Below, piece after piece: positions 26,444 through 38,095 of a stretch of DNA of 47,096 nucleotides. The position numbers and the translations under genes are program-made. The stretch covers positions 1 through 47,096 of the forward strand of contig NZ_WBSO01000016.1 in NCBI RefSeq assembly GCF_009299485.1, given 5' to 3'. The notes under the pieces were generated by a model, which saw only the letters and a list, made by a program, of their open reading frames with translations, was not told where the DNA came from and did no database searches. Positions within the stretch are counted from its first letter, which is position 1. Every line of letters begins with the position of its first letter. Source of the stretch: Bifidobacterium apri. Lineage in GTDB: Bacteria > Actinomycetota > Actinomycetes > Actinomycetales > Bifidobacteriaceae.

Positions 26444-27427
26444 TCAGGCCACTGGCCTGCCTTTGCGGGCGATGAGTTGGATGGCTTGTTCGAGCGCGTA
26501 TACGGGGTCGCCGCCGTTGGTTTTGCTTTGTTCGTCGGCCCACGCGAGCTGTTGGATGCATGCGGACAGCCCTGCGGAGGTCCAACCGGTCAGCTGGCGC
26601 ATGGTGTTGCGCATGACCCACGGGTTGGTTTTCGCTTCAGCCACGGAAATGGTGCCCGCTCGCACGGCTGACGCCTTGGCGATGGTGCGCAGTTTCAGGG
26701 CGAGCGCGCCGATGAGCGCGATCGGGTCGGTGCCCTGTTGGACAGCCGATCGCATGGCGATGATGGCTTGTGTGGTGTTGCCCGCCATGGCGGTGTCGGC
26801 GACGGTGAAGCCGGTGACCTGCGGGTTGGCGGTCAGGTACTGGTTCACACGATCAAGCCCGATGGGGTCATCGTCGAAATCGAAGCACAATTGTTCGCAC
26901 ATGGCGGCGAGCTCGCCAGTACGCTCTCCAAGGACCGCGACAAGTTGCTGCGCGGCCGCAGGCTCAATCCGCCGGTGCCGTTGTTCGAATTGCGAGGTGA
27001 CGAACTGGACTCTCGCCTTCGGATTTTTCAGGTCGGCTGGCTTATCGACACGCGCTCCGGCGCGAGTGAGCTCGTCGAGCAGCCGTTTGCCTTTGGGGCC
27101 GCCTTCATGCTGGGCGATGACAATGCTTGCCTGCCCGGGGTCGGCGACTGCCTGCTTGCAGTAGGCGACCATGCTGTCGCCGAGCTGTTCGTCGGCGTTC
27201 TGCATATTGGTGACGGTCACGATGGATACGGGCGACAGCAGCGAGGGACTGACGGCTTCGTCGAAGGCGTAACGGTCTGCCGTTGAGGCATCGAGCTCCA
27301 CGGTTTCTGCGTCGGGCCGCGCGGCTGAGGCCTGTCGGCGCATATCGCGTACGGCTTCCTCGTTGAGGTAGGAATCCCCGCCACAGACAATGTAAAACGG
27401 CGGGAAAGTGTGTTTCGTGGCTGCCAT
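26444..27427 (-). CDS. holA: DNA polymerase III delta subunit
   Basis: 327 residues from the ATG at 27427; the upstream in-frame extension overlaps comEC and is not coding in character. HolA-like layout: N-terminal FYIVCGGDSYLNEEAV, AAA+-like helices without a working Walker A, and the C-terminal collar domain (about 205-327, QAIIAMRSAVQQGTDPIALIGAL). It opens the sliding clamp within the clamp loader. Placement after comEC is common in actinobacteria and firmicutes. Confidence 0.92.
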   Translation of the reverse strand: MAATKHTFPPFYIVCGGDSYLNEEAVRDMRRQASAARPDAETVELDASTADRYAFDEAVSPSLLSPVSIVTVTNMQNADEQLGDSMVAYCKQAVADPGQASIVIAQHEGGPKGKRLLDELTRAGARVDKPADLKNPKARVQFVTSQFEQRHRRIEPAAAQQLVAVLGERTGELAAMCEQLCFDFDDDPIGLDRVNQYLTANPQVTGFTVADTAMAGNTTQAIIAMRSAVQQGTDPIALIGALALKLRTIAKASAVRAGTISVAEAKTNPWVMRNTMRQLTGWTSAGLSACIQQLAWADEQSKTNGGDPVYALEQAIQLIARKGRPVA

Positions 27428-27489
27428 GGTTCCAATCTCGCTGTATCGGTGGACATCTTCGGGTGTGTGAGGTATCGGGATGCGACAAG

Positions 27490-29373
27490 TCATCGATTGT
27501 GCCGGTGCCATTGGTCGTCGATCATACCGCGTGTTTCGGCAAGCCATGCCCCAATCTTCCCGCATGCCCGCCATGGGCGTCCCGCCGGAGTGCAACCCGC
27601 ACGGCTGTTGCCCGCGATCGGCGGGTGCGGCCGTCGTGCGTGTCCGGGATTCATGAAGGTGCATGTATCCTGCCCGGATTGTTCCCGGCCCGCTCGCGGG
27701 CGACCATAGCGGATTGCACGGTCGCCTATGGCATGCGCACCCAAACGGATGATGCCGGGCAGCAACGCGATGACCGCTTGCACGGCAAGTGCCAGTAGCG
27801 CCCCCGGGATGCCGGACGGCCATGCCAACGCTGTCCAATCCGGGGCCGCGCACACATGGGCGGTCCACGCCATGATGGCGGTACCGCAACTAGCCAGCCA
27901 TGCGGCCGCGAACGCCAAAGCCGGCACGAACGGCGCGAGTATCAGCGCAATCAGCCCGGTGATGGTGGCCCAGCTGACAAACGGCGCCACCATGATGTTG
28001 GCAAGGACGGACAGCAGCGGGATCTGCGGTTCCATAAGGATTTGTATGGGCAAGGTGAATATCTGCGCGGACAGGGTCGTTGCGACCGCTTGACTTGCTG
28101 TGTGCGGCAGTCGGCGATCCAATCGCCGTTGCAACGGCGGGGTGCACAGAGTGATGCCGAGCACCGCCGCACTGGAAAGCGCATACCCGTAGCTTGCGGA
28201 TTTTCCCGGAGCAAGCGCCAACACCATAATCGTGGTCCATGCGAGCGCACTGGCGGTCTGCGGCGGACGACCGAAAAGCATGCCGATGGCGCTGAACGTT
28301 CCCATGATCTGGGCGCGCAGCACGGAATCCGACGGGTACACGAGGATAGCGAGCCCCTGATAGGCTGCGATAACGCCGATCGCGGCAACAGGGCGTGGCA
28401 GGCGAATGGCGGCGCCCAGCCATTGGGCCAGTTGGGCGATGAGGATGAAATGCCCACCGGACACGGCCATCAGGTGCATGATGCCACTCGTGCGGAATTC
28501 CTGTTCGACCCGTGCCGCATACGTGGCGTCCGGCTGTTCCAAAGATCCCGGGCCGATGTAATCCTGACCAAGCAAACCGCAAGTCAATCCCGGCACGAGA
28601 ATCCTGCCCTGATCAGATAGTCTCGCGGTCACGGCGGCGAAGCGGTGGCGCATCCGATTGGCAAGAGAGCGGGCAGGTTGCGGCGCGCGCGTAATCCCGG
28701 TGTGCGTAAGGTCATCCACCCACAACGGTCGACTGCCGAATGCGGCTGGGCTCACGCTTGCTTGTGTGCGAATCCGCATGCCGTGGTCGAGGCTGATACA
28801 GGTGTCGCCGTTGGCGAACAGCCGTGCGCTCGCATGCGAGGGTGTCACGCGCGCAGCTTCTTGCACGCCGATGATGGTGACATCCGCTTGGCAATCAGCC
28901 CCGCGTCTCGATGATGCGGTCATCGGCGTGTCGATACGCATATCAAGCGTGGATAGTCGCGACGCTGACGTCTGTTGGGCTACACGCATGGCTGGATCAC
29001 GTTGTTGCGTCCGCTGGTGGGCGCTTGAGACCAGTATTCCTGCCCCGCTCGCCGTAAGGACCATGACTAGCAGCACGATGCCTGCGCCTGTGGGAACCGT
29101 GCCCCGCCATGCGGTGCGGATAATGCAGGCAAGGCTGCGTCGGGCATATATCATCGCTGCGAGCAATGCGAGGCTGGCAGGAAAAACCACAAGAAGAACG
29201 GGCATCATGGACGCCGTCCATACCGTGGCGCCCGGGGAGGCGCCGGAAGCGAGGTTGGCACGGTTGCAGACTGCCGAGGCGGCGAGCTCCCCCGCCCACA
29301 TGGCAATGGCGACGGGCAGCAGTCTCAAATCGTGGCGGCCATCGAGCCGCACTCCGGTTGACGTCCGGCTCAT
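27490..29373 (-). CDS. comEC: ComEC/Rec2-type DNA uptake channel, without nuclease domain
   Basis: 627 residues. About ten hydrophobic segments; the Competence core (about 245-520) contains SGGHFILIAQL and the 'HLMAVSGGHF' signature. An N-terminal soluble OB-like part (about 115-200) lies between the first helices and the core. The metallo-beta-lactamase-like domain that ends many ComEC proteins is absent: after the last helix (about 540) there is only an Arg/Pro/Gly-rich tail. ComEC passes single-stranded DNA across the membrane. Its ATG overlaps the comEA stop by four bases. Confidence 0.9.
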   Translation of the reverse strand: MSRTSTGVRLDGRHDLRLLPVAIAMWAGELAASAVCNRANLASGASPGATVWTASMMPVLLVVFPASLALLAAMIYARRSLACIIRTAWRGTVPTGAGIVLLVMVLTASGAGILVSSAHQRTQQRDPAMRVAQQTSASRLSTLDMRIDTPMTASSRRGADCQADVTIIGVQEAARVTPSHASARLFANGDTCISLDHGMRIRTQASVSPAAFGSRPLWVDDLTHTGITRAPQPARSLANRMRHRFAAVTARLSDQGRILVPGLTCGLLGQDYIGPGSLEQPDATYAARVEQEFRTSGIMHLMAVSGGHFILIAQLAQWLGAAIRLPRPVAAIGVIAAYQGLAILVYPSDSVLRAQIMGTFSAIGMLFGRPPQTASALAWTTIMVLALAPGKSASYGYALSSAAVLGITLCTPPLQRRLDRRLPHTASQAVATTLSAQIFTLPIQILMEPQIPLLSVLANIMVAPFVSWATITGLIALILAPFVPALAFAAAWLASCGTAIMAWTAHVCAAPDWTALAWPSGIPGALLALAVQAVIALLPGIIRLGAHAIGDRAIRYGRPRAGREQSGQDTCTFMNPGHARRPHPPIAGNSRAGCTPAGRPWRACGKIGAWLAETRGMIDDQWHRHNR

Positions 29374-30149
29374 CGGACGACCGCCTGGGCTCGCAGTTTT
29401 TCGAGGGTTTTCGCCCCGATGCCGCTGACGTTGAGCAGATCGTCGACGCTGGAGAACCGGCCATGCTCATTCCTGTAGTCGATGATGCGTTGCGCGGTGA
29501 CCGGACCGACGCCGTTCAAGGTTTGCAGCTGTGCGGCATCCGCAGTGTTGATGTCGATACGCCCGTCATCCGTTGCAGCCGGTGTCGGCGCAGGCGCGTC
29601 CGACTGTTGTACGACACCGGATTGTCCGCTCTGCCCGTCTTCCCCTGCCTGCGACTGCCCGCCGGCGACTGTGCCGGCATCTGGTGTCGCGTCGTTCGGG
29701 GACGCGAAGGCCGATCCCGTGGTAGGGGCGGCGGGTGCATGGGTGGCGGCATCGTGCCCGTCAAGCCGTGCAAGATTGACGGATTGCCGAATCAGGAGCC
29801 CCAAACTGGCGCATAACGCGCCAATGAGTATGAGCATGATGATGGCTGCCTGACCGGGGGTGCAGGTCAGTCGCGGGCGACGCTCCCCCGGTGTGCCTTG
29901 GCATGCCGCGACCGCGTCTGTGCTTCTCACGCCGGCGAGCGCGGCGAGGCTGGTATACCCCGTGCCGGTTGCTGGTCCGGCTGATTCGCCGGCAGGGGCC
30001 AGGCCTGTCTCAGATGCGGCTACTGAGGCAGTGTTCGTTTCGGTCCCGCCGGCGGACTCGGCCGCCGCCCCTGCTCTACAAGGCGGCGGAGGCGGCGAAA
30101 GCAGACTGCCCGGGGACGCGTCATCATACTCGGAAAATACAACACCCAT
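29370..30149 (-). CDS. comEA: ComEA-type DNA-binding protein
   Basis: 259 residues. A Pro/Ala/Thr-rich N-terminal part, one transmembrane helix (about 101-123) and, after a Ser/Pro/Gln linker, a double helix-hairpin-helix domain (about 196-259: INTADAAQLQTLNGVGPVTA, then LLNVSGIGAKTLEKL). The SLBB domain found in many ComEA proteins was not recognised. ComEA captures double-stranded DNA outside the membrane for ComEC, whose gene overlaps its stop. The first ATG (30149) lies inside a hairpin and has only a poorly spaced GGAG, so an internal start is possible. Confidence 0.88.
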   Translation of the reverse strand: MGVVFSEYDDASPGSLLSPPPPPCRAGAAAESAGGTETNTASVAASETGLAPAGESAGPATGTGYTSLAALAGVRSTDAVAACQGTPGERRPRLTCTPGQAAIIMLILIGALCASLGLLIRQSVNLARLDGHDAATHAPAAPTTGSAFASPNDATPDAGTVAGGQSQAGEDGQSGQSGVVQQSDAPAPTPAATDDGRIDINTADAAQLQTLNGVGPVTAQRIIDYRNEHGRFSSVDDLLNVSGIGAKTLEKLRAQAVVR

Positions 30150-30176
30150 GTCTCCAGCATGCCGGGGACATGGGTG
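30143..30176 (-). promoter_or_regulatory. Hairpin enclosing the comEA start codon
   Basis: CACCCATGTC (30143-30152) pairs with GACATGGGTG (30167-30176). On the minus strand the second arm contains the proposed comEA ATG and is followed by TTGTATTTTCC. It could act as a weak terminator between leuS and comEA or block comEA initiation. The leuS stop is 70 bases upstream. Confidence 0.5.
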
Positions 30177-30247
30177 CTTTGCACGCCGTCAAGGCAAATG
30201 TGGTCAAAGGATGCTTCCCCGATGCGGGAACACCTTTGGCCGGCGAA

Positions 30248-33202
<2,955 letters not shown>

Positions 33203-33244
33203 AAACAAGGATTATTGCCGCACAACGGGACACGACGCGAGTGC

Positions 33245-34093
33245 CTATCCATTATCCGAACGTATTGTCGGCGGATTGAGCTTCGCGGACGGGTGGTAAC
33301 CGAGCTGATTGGTCATCTCATCGGCAAAAGAGCGCCAAGTGCCGGAGGTGACCATCTGCTTGAGGATCGCGTCGATTTTCGAGGCGAGTGCGCTCTCCCC
33401 CGCCTTGACGCTTACGGCGTGCAAGGACGTGCCGAATCGGCCGGATACAACGTGCAGATACTGCGATCCTTCGTTCGCGGCGAGACCGGCGAGCGCCGCG
33501 TCATCACCGCTGACTGCGTCAGCCTCCCCGACGAGCAGCGCGGTGACGCATTGCAGGTAGGTCGCACGCTCCTGGATGCGCGCCTTGGGCTGGAGGCTGC
33601 GAATGCCGTCGGAAGCTCCCGACCCGGTGACGGTGCACACGGTATGGCCTGCCAGGTCATCGGTGCCGGTAATCGTGTCGGCGTCGTCGGCGCGGACGAG
33701 CAGTCCTTGCGCGGCGCTCAAATACGGGCCGGCGAAGGTTGTGGCGTCGTCGCTGGAGGTGATTCCGATTGGCAGGGGTGCCGCGACGATGTCGACGAAG
33801 CGGTCGTTGAGCCGTTTGCTGTAATCGGAGACGGTGACCGACCTGAACATGATCTGCTTTTTCGCATAACCGAGCTCATTGGCCACGTAGGTGGCGACAT
33901 TCACGTCGAATCCGGAGTAGGAGCCGTCGTGCAAGCGGCTCAATCCCGGCATGTCTGCGGCGACGCCGATGGTGATGGTCGGGCCTTCCGGCAGATTGGC
34001 GGACGCGTCTGAGGCGCCTTCGCAGCCTGTCAGAGATGCGGCCGCGAGGGCGCAGCAAAGCACAGTGGCAAGTATTCGTCGTGGTGTGCGCAT
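33245..34093 (-). CDS. Amino-acid-type ABC substrate-binding lipoprotein (SBP_bac_3)
   Basis: 282 residues, ATG with GGAGGTGATCAG upstream. Lipobox LTGC with C24. The family-3 binding fold is recognisable: IGVAADMPGLSRLHDGSYSG, then a FDVNVATYVANELGY block, DIVAAPLPI and GPYLSAAQGLLVR. Family members bind polar amino acids or opines for import. No permease or ATPase is adjacent, so this is an orphan receptor or works with a transporter elsewhere. The leuS gene follows by 42 bases on the same strand. Confidence 0.9.
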   Translation of the reverse strand: MRTPRRILATVLCCALAAASLTGCEGASDASANLPEGPTITIGVAADMPGLSRLHDGSYSGFDVNVATYVANELGYAKKQIMFRSVTVSDYSKRLNDRFVDIVAAPLPIGITSSDDATTFAGPYLSAAQGLLVRADDADTITGTDDLAGHTVCTVTGSGASDGIRSLQPKARIQERATYLQCVTALLVGEADAVSGDDAALAGLAANEGSQYLHVVSGRFGTSLHAVSVKAGESALASKIDAILKQMVTSGTWRSFADEMTNQLGYHPSAKLNPPTIRSDNG

Positions 34094-34299
34094 CTGATCA
34101 CCTCCGTTGTGCGTATCGCGGCTACGCGTGTCGCAGTGGTATGCGTCGCCGTTGTGAGTGTCGCCGCCATATGCTGCTGCCGTGTGTCACCGGCCTGCGA
34201 ATCACCGGCGGCGATGGCGAGCGTCTGGTGTCTGACCTTACCTTCTGGTGTCTACCTAGGCGGTATGCCGATCGGCAGGCGCCCGGGCTCAGGCTCACA

Positions 34300-35250
34300 T
34301 CACTTGAATAGACGGGAACGGGCGAGGAACCATGCAGTCAGGCCGCCCGCGGCAATGGCGAGGACGATGACGATAAGGAAGCCCCATTTGCTGGCCGTCA
34401 GCGGCATACCAAGCATGCCGGTCTGGAAATTCATGCCGTACATGGAGAACACGAGCGTCGGAATGGACAACGCGATGGAGATGATGGTGAAGATGCGCAT
34501 CACATTGTTCAGGTTGTTGGACACGATCGAAGCGAAGGCGTCGGTCATGTTCGCAAGGACCCCGCTGTAAATGTTCGCCATCTCGATTGCCTGCTTGTTT
34601 TCGGTGATGACATCGTCAAGCAGATCCTCGTCCTCCGGGTATTGCTTGATCCGTGAGAGCGTGGTGAGTTTTTCCATCACGATTTCGTTGGATTTCAGGC
34701 TCGTGGTGAAGTAGACCAAGGTCTTGCTCAATTCGAGCAGCATGAGGATTTCACGGTTTTGCATCGAGTGGCGCAAACGCAGTTCGAGTTTGTCGGTTTC
34801 GCGGTCGATGATGCGCAGGTATCGCAGGTACATCGTGGCGTTGCGGTACAGGATCTGCAGGATGAACCGCGACTTCATATACGTGTTGAAGCCTCGAATG
34901 GTGCCTTCCATGAAGGGGTGGAGGACGGGCGTGTCCTGCATGCACACGGTGATGATGAGGTTCTGTGTGACGATAATCGACAACGGGATGGTCTCGTACC
35001 AGTCACGGCCGCTGCGTTCCTCGACGGTCGGGATGTCGACGATGATCATCGTGTAATCGTCTTCGGCGTCCACGCGGGAACGTTCCTCGTCATCGAGCGG
35101 GGCGCGCAGGTCGGCCAGATCGATGCCGGTTTCCTGGGAGACCGTGGCGAGCTCCACGTCGGTCGGCTCCGAAAGACATAACCATGCGCCGTTTTCCGGT
35201 TTCTCGATCTGCTCCACTTGACCGTTGATGGTGCTGAACATTCTCAGCAT
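34300..35250 (-). CDS. CorA-family divalent cation transporter
   Basis: 316 residues. N-terminal cytoplasmic alpha/beta domain, a long stalk helix (about 175-250), then two C-terminal helices (about 253-271 and 289-309) with the selectivity motif YGMNFQ (GMN at 272-274) between them. The family forms pentameric Mg2+, Co2+ or Ni2+ channels; this one resembles the short Gram-positive CorA-like branch. ATG with AGGTGAG upstream. Its leader (35251-35633) has a stable hairpin and might carry regulation, but no M-box riboswitch was recognised. Confidence 0.93.
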   Translation of the reverse strand: MLRMFSTINGQVEQIEKPENGAWLCLSEPTDVELATVSQETGIDLADLRAPLDDEERSRVDAEDDYTMIIVDIPTVEERSGRDWYETIPLSIIVTQNLIITVCMQDTPVLHPFMEGTIRGFNTYMKSRFILQILYRNATMYLRYLRIIDRETDKLELRLRHSMQNREILMLLELSKTLVYFTTSLKSNEIVMEKLTTLSRIKQYPEDEDLLDDVITENKQAIEMANIYSGVLANMTDAFASIVSNNLNNVMRIFTIISIALSIPTLVFSMYGMNFQTGMLGMPLTASKWGFLIVIVLAIAAGGLTAWFLARSRLFK

Positions 35251-35633
35251 GCGCTCACCTGCCTTTCATCTATGCTCTCGCCGTACGCGAATCGTGCGCC
35301 TGAGCCACCGTCCTTCTGTGGATGTTCCGCGGCCTGACTCCAAACGAGTCGCGGCGACCGCCGAAGAATCCCAAATAAGCATAATCCCTCACGGCTGGGA
35401 CGAAACCGTCTTCCCGCGGTTTCACCCCATGACGTAACGCGATGTTCAGCGCGCGTTTGTCTGATGGTCAACTTGAGCCGTTTGAGCCGTCGCGATTGGC
35501 GGGTATGCGATGCGGAGTACAGGGTTGTCGGCACGCCCCAGTCCATGCTTCTGCCGACGCTGAGACCCACATCCACAATCCGCAGGTTGCGCTTGTTGCC
35601 CCGACAATATCAGACCTTGCTACGGAATAAAAA
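35251..35633. promoter_or_regulatory. Upstream region of the CorA-type gene
   Basis: About 380 bases with no gene. GAAACCG (35402-35408) pairs with CGGTTTC (35417-35423), and flanking GGG and CCC can extend the stem. The promoter of the transporter is expected here; a possible -10 (TTATGC on the minus strand near 35380) is only a guess. Confidence 0.4.
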
Positions 35634-35659
35634 ACCCGCATCGCGATTGCGATGCGGGT
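35634..35659 (-). terminator. Terminator of tRNA-Ala
   Basis: Perfect 11-bp stem ACCCGCATCGC / GCGATGCGGGT with loop GATT, six bases beyond the tRNA and followed on the minus strand by TTTTTTATT. A textbook Rho-independent terminator. Confidence 0.95.
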
Positions 35660-35665
35660 AAATCG

Positions 35666-35738
35666 TGGAGCTAGGGGGATTCGAACCCCCGACCCCCTCC
35701 ATGCCATGGAGATGCGCTACCAGCTGCGCCATAGCCCC
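35666..35738 (-). tRNA. tRNA-Ala (anticodon GGC)
   Basis: 73 bases. Acceptor stem GGGGCTA/TAGCTCC with one G-T pair, D arm with CTGGTAG, anticodon loop ATGGCAT giving GGC, TPsiC arm GGTTCGAAT, discriminator A; CCA not encoded. The usual Ala G3-U70 identity pair is the G-T pair seen in the stem. Confidence 0.97.
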
Positions 35739-36142
35739 GGTCGGTCTTCAGCTATGTTGTCCGTTCTTCGCGAACCTCGTATACATTACAACATCGCAGA
35801 CCAATATCAAAATCGACCACCCCTCTCGGCGTGTCGCATTCGATTCCTCCCTTCGACACACTGTAGCTGGAATACAGCTCGGATAGCTGCTGTTGGTTGA
35901 TATATCGCGCTTGGGGAACGTAAGGCCAGCGGCGGCGAGAGAGTCACGAGTCAACACAGTCAAATACAGTCAGCAGCGTCAACAATGCCAGTGAAGCCGG
36001 AATCGCAGCACATCAGTCGACTGCCGGCAGCAAGAGACCAACAACCATCGGCGACAAGCCGACAGCGATAATCTACGCACACCACACTCCACGCATCACG
36101 CACCAGACACACTGGACATCAGCCAATCGGGAGGAATCCGCC
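35739..36142. other. Intergenic region before the CadD-type gene
   Basis: About 400 bases with no gene found. It should hold the minus-strand tRNA-Ala promoter (A+T-rich around 35770-35815) and the plus-strand promoter of the next gene. No distinct repeat or terminator was seen. Confidence 0.5.
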
Positions 36143-36730
36143 ATGATCGCATCCATCATCCAAGCCGTGGCACTATTCGCCGTCACAAACATTGACGACA
36201 TCATCGTGCTCGCCCTGTTCTTCGCCCGCGGCGCAAAACATCGCGGGACAACACGAACCATCCTGCTTGGCCAGTATCTCGGTTTTCTCGGCATCCTCAT
36301 CATCGCCGCCGTCGCCTCATACGGCGCAGTCACCCTGCTACCCGCCGAAGCAATCCCCTACTTCGGCCTGATTCCACTGGCGCTCGGCATCAAAGCCGGC
36401 TGGGACAGCATCCGCGGCAACGACGACGATGAGACCGGCGAAGGCAAAGGCGTCACCTTGCCGACGGTCGCCGCGGTCACATTCGCCAACGGCGGGGACA
36501 ATATCGGCGTGTACGTGCCGGTATTCGTATCCAACACGCTCCCTGTGGTCGCCGTATATTGCGTGGTGTTCCTCATCCTGGTCACCGTGCTTGTGCTCCT
36601 TGCGCGGTTCATCGCCACCAGACCAGGCATCGGCGAGTGGCTAGAACGCTCGGATCGGTACGTGTTTCCACTCGTGCTTATCGCGCTTGGCGTGGTGATT
36701 CTCGTCCGCGGTCACGCATTCGGCATCTAG
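36143..36730 (+). CDS. CadD-family cadmium/cation transporter
   Basis: 195 residues, ATG with GGGAGGA upstream. Five or six hydrophobic segments, with the two conserved family motifs: TNIDD at 15-19 in helix 1 and NGGDNIGVYVPVF at 116-128. The family belongs to the LysE superfamily and exports Cd2+ or related substrates; in many bacteria the substrate is untested. It is a single gene with convergent terminator, and no ArsR/CadC-type regulator is next to it. Confidence 0.9.
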   Translation: MIASIIQAVALFAVTNIDDIIVLALFFARGAKHRGTTRTILLGQYLGFLGILIIAAVASYGAVTLLPAEAIPYFGLIPLALGIKAGWDSIRGNDDDETGEGKGVTLPTVAAVTFANGGDNIGVYVPVFVSNTLPVVAVYCVVFLILVTVLVLLARFIATRPGIGEWLERSDRYVFPLVLIALGVVILVRGHAFGI

Positions 36731-36748
36731 CCGAGTTGACGCGGCAAA

Positions 36749-36784
36749 CATAACGGGCGGCGCCTCACGCAACCGCCCGTTATG
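36749..36784. terminator. Bidirectional terminator between convergent genes
   Basis: Perfect 12-bp stem CATAACGGGCGG / CCGCCCGTTATG with a 12-base loop, between the CadD-type gene (ends 36730) and the minus-strand gene ending at 36791. Tails are moderately T-rich on both strands. Confidence 0.8.
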
Positions 36785-36790
36785 GATTGT

Positions 36791-37891
36791 TCAGTTTGCC
36801 GTTGCCCCGGACCCATCGGTCGAACTTGAGGACGATGAACCAGCCCCTGATGTACCAGCCCCTGAATCCGTTGTCCCGGAGCCCGACGAGTCGGACGAAC
36901 CGGAATTCGAGCCGGTTGCGCCGTTCGAGCTGGACGACGAGTCCGAGCCCGAGCCTGAATTCGAGTCTGTGCCCGCACTGCTCGACGCGCTCGCAGACGG
37001 GGACGCGGTCGCCGATGAAGACGGCGAGGAGCTTGGGGTTGCAGACGCAGAGGCGCTGGAACTCGCCGATGGCGACGCGCTCGCGGTCGCAGACGGCGAG
37101 GTGCTCGGGCGGTTGAATTGGCTGTCCTTGTCGTCCTGCATCTGCGATTCGCTCGGTGTCGGCTTCGGCGTCACCCGCGCGGTGCCGACCATATCCCGTA
37201 CCACGCTATCCGTACCCTGACCACGAGTGATCAGCATGATGACGCCTGCGGTGATGCCGACAGCGACCAGCGCGCTGACCACAGACACGATAATCGCCAC
37301 ACGTTTAGCGTTGCGGGTGCGTCCGTTGCTTGTCGTGCCGGTGAGATGCCGAGCCGCCGCGCTCCCGGTCTGCTCGCCGGAGACGACAACCCGCGCTTTA
37401 CGTCCGCCCGCGCCGCCATGCGTTTCAAGGTGCGCGTCGTCCGCAAGCCCACCTGCGATGACGCGCGTGGCGTCATCCCCGGGCTGGATTACCGTGGTCG
37501 CGTCCGCCGCGCCGGCAGCGGGCATGGCCCGTGTCGCATCAGACGTGCCTTGCCCTTCATGCTGGGCGGGCAGCACGGTGGTCTCGCCGCTGCTGACCTG
37601 TCGAGGCTTGGCGGCTTCCCCATCCCCTTCATCTGCATCGTTCGACTGGCTGTCGTCATCGCTGTCCGGATGCTCGTCATCAACACCTTTGACATCCTGG
37701 AGTTTTTCCGATGACGCCTTGAGAATGTTCTGATACAGCTGCGATGACACCGCAGATACGATCGAACCTACAGCCACACCGATGACTGAACCGGCAATAC
37801 CGATCTTGGCTGACAGCAAGAACGAGGTGACCGCGGCGAGTGCACCGGCGACAAGCTGCGGCACAGATATTCCCTTGAAAAAGTTCTTCAC
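36791..37891 (-). CDS. Membrane protein with Thr-motif cytoplasmic loop and Ser-rich tail
   Basis: 366 residues. Two N-terminal hydrophobic helices (about 8-28 and 30-50), a long hydrophilic loop (51-197), a third helix (about 198-222) and a tail (262-366) of almost only Ser, Ala, Gly, Thr and Pro. If the N-terminus is inside, the loop is cytoplasmic and the tail outside. The loop holds four similar Thr motifs: GETTVLP, SDATRAMP, ADATTVIQP and DDATRVIAG. Acidic-Thr-Val/Ile patterns like these are typical of sites used by actinobacterial PknB-type kinases and read by FHA domains (inference). No family is recognised. Stretches of the tail are highly repetitive at DNA level. Confidence 0.8.
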   Translation of the reverse strand: MKNFFKGISVPQLVAGALAAVTSFLLSAKIGIAGSVIGVAVGSIVSAVSSQLYQNILKASSEKLQDVKGVDDEHPDSDDDSQSNDADEGDGEAAKPRQVSSGETTVLPAQHEGQGTSDATRAMPAAGAADATTVIQPGDDATRVIAGGLADDAHLETHGGAGGRKARVVVSGEQTGSAAARHLTGTTSNGRTRNAKRVAIIVSVVSALVAVGITAGVIMLITRGQGTDSVVRDMVGTARVTPKPTPSESQMQDDKDSQFNRPSTSPSATASASPSASSSASASATPSSSPSSSATASPSASASSSAGTDSNSGSGSDSSSSSNGATGSNSGSSDSSGSGTTDSGAGTSGAGSSSSSSTDGSGATAN

Positions 37892-38095
37892 ATGCTTGAC
37901 TTTATCGAAAAAGACAGGAATACGCTGGGCAGGTGCTGAAAAATCGCGTCATGCTCACACATGTTCACCATGTGGATGCATGTCACAACCGGGTGATGTA
38001 TCGGTTAAGCCGTTGCGATGTCGTTCTCCCAGCATTGCACCAGCGGCGCAGAGGTAGCGCTTTGCCGGCGATCGGCAGCCTATTTGTTCGCGCAT

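Noticed and set aside
25608..27164. Long plus-strand frame opposite tsaE and holA
   Set aside because: Antisense shadow of two well-supported genes; the product has no recognisable pattern.
33203..33244. T-box leader for leuS
   Set aside because: Only 42 bases separate leuS from the upstream gene, too short for a T-box, and no terminator stem is present.
35251..35633. Mg2+ riboswitch (M-box) before the CorA-type gene
   Set aside because: A hairpin is visible but none of the conserved M-box core could be recognised.
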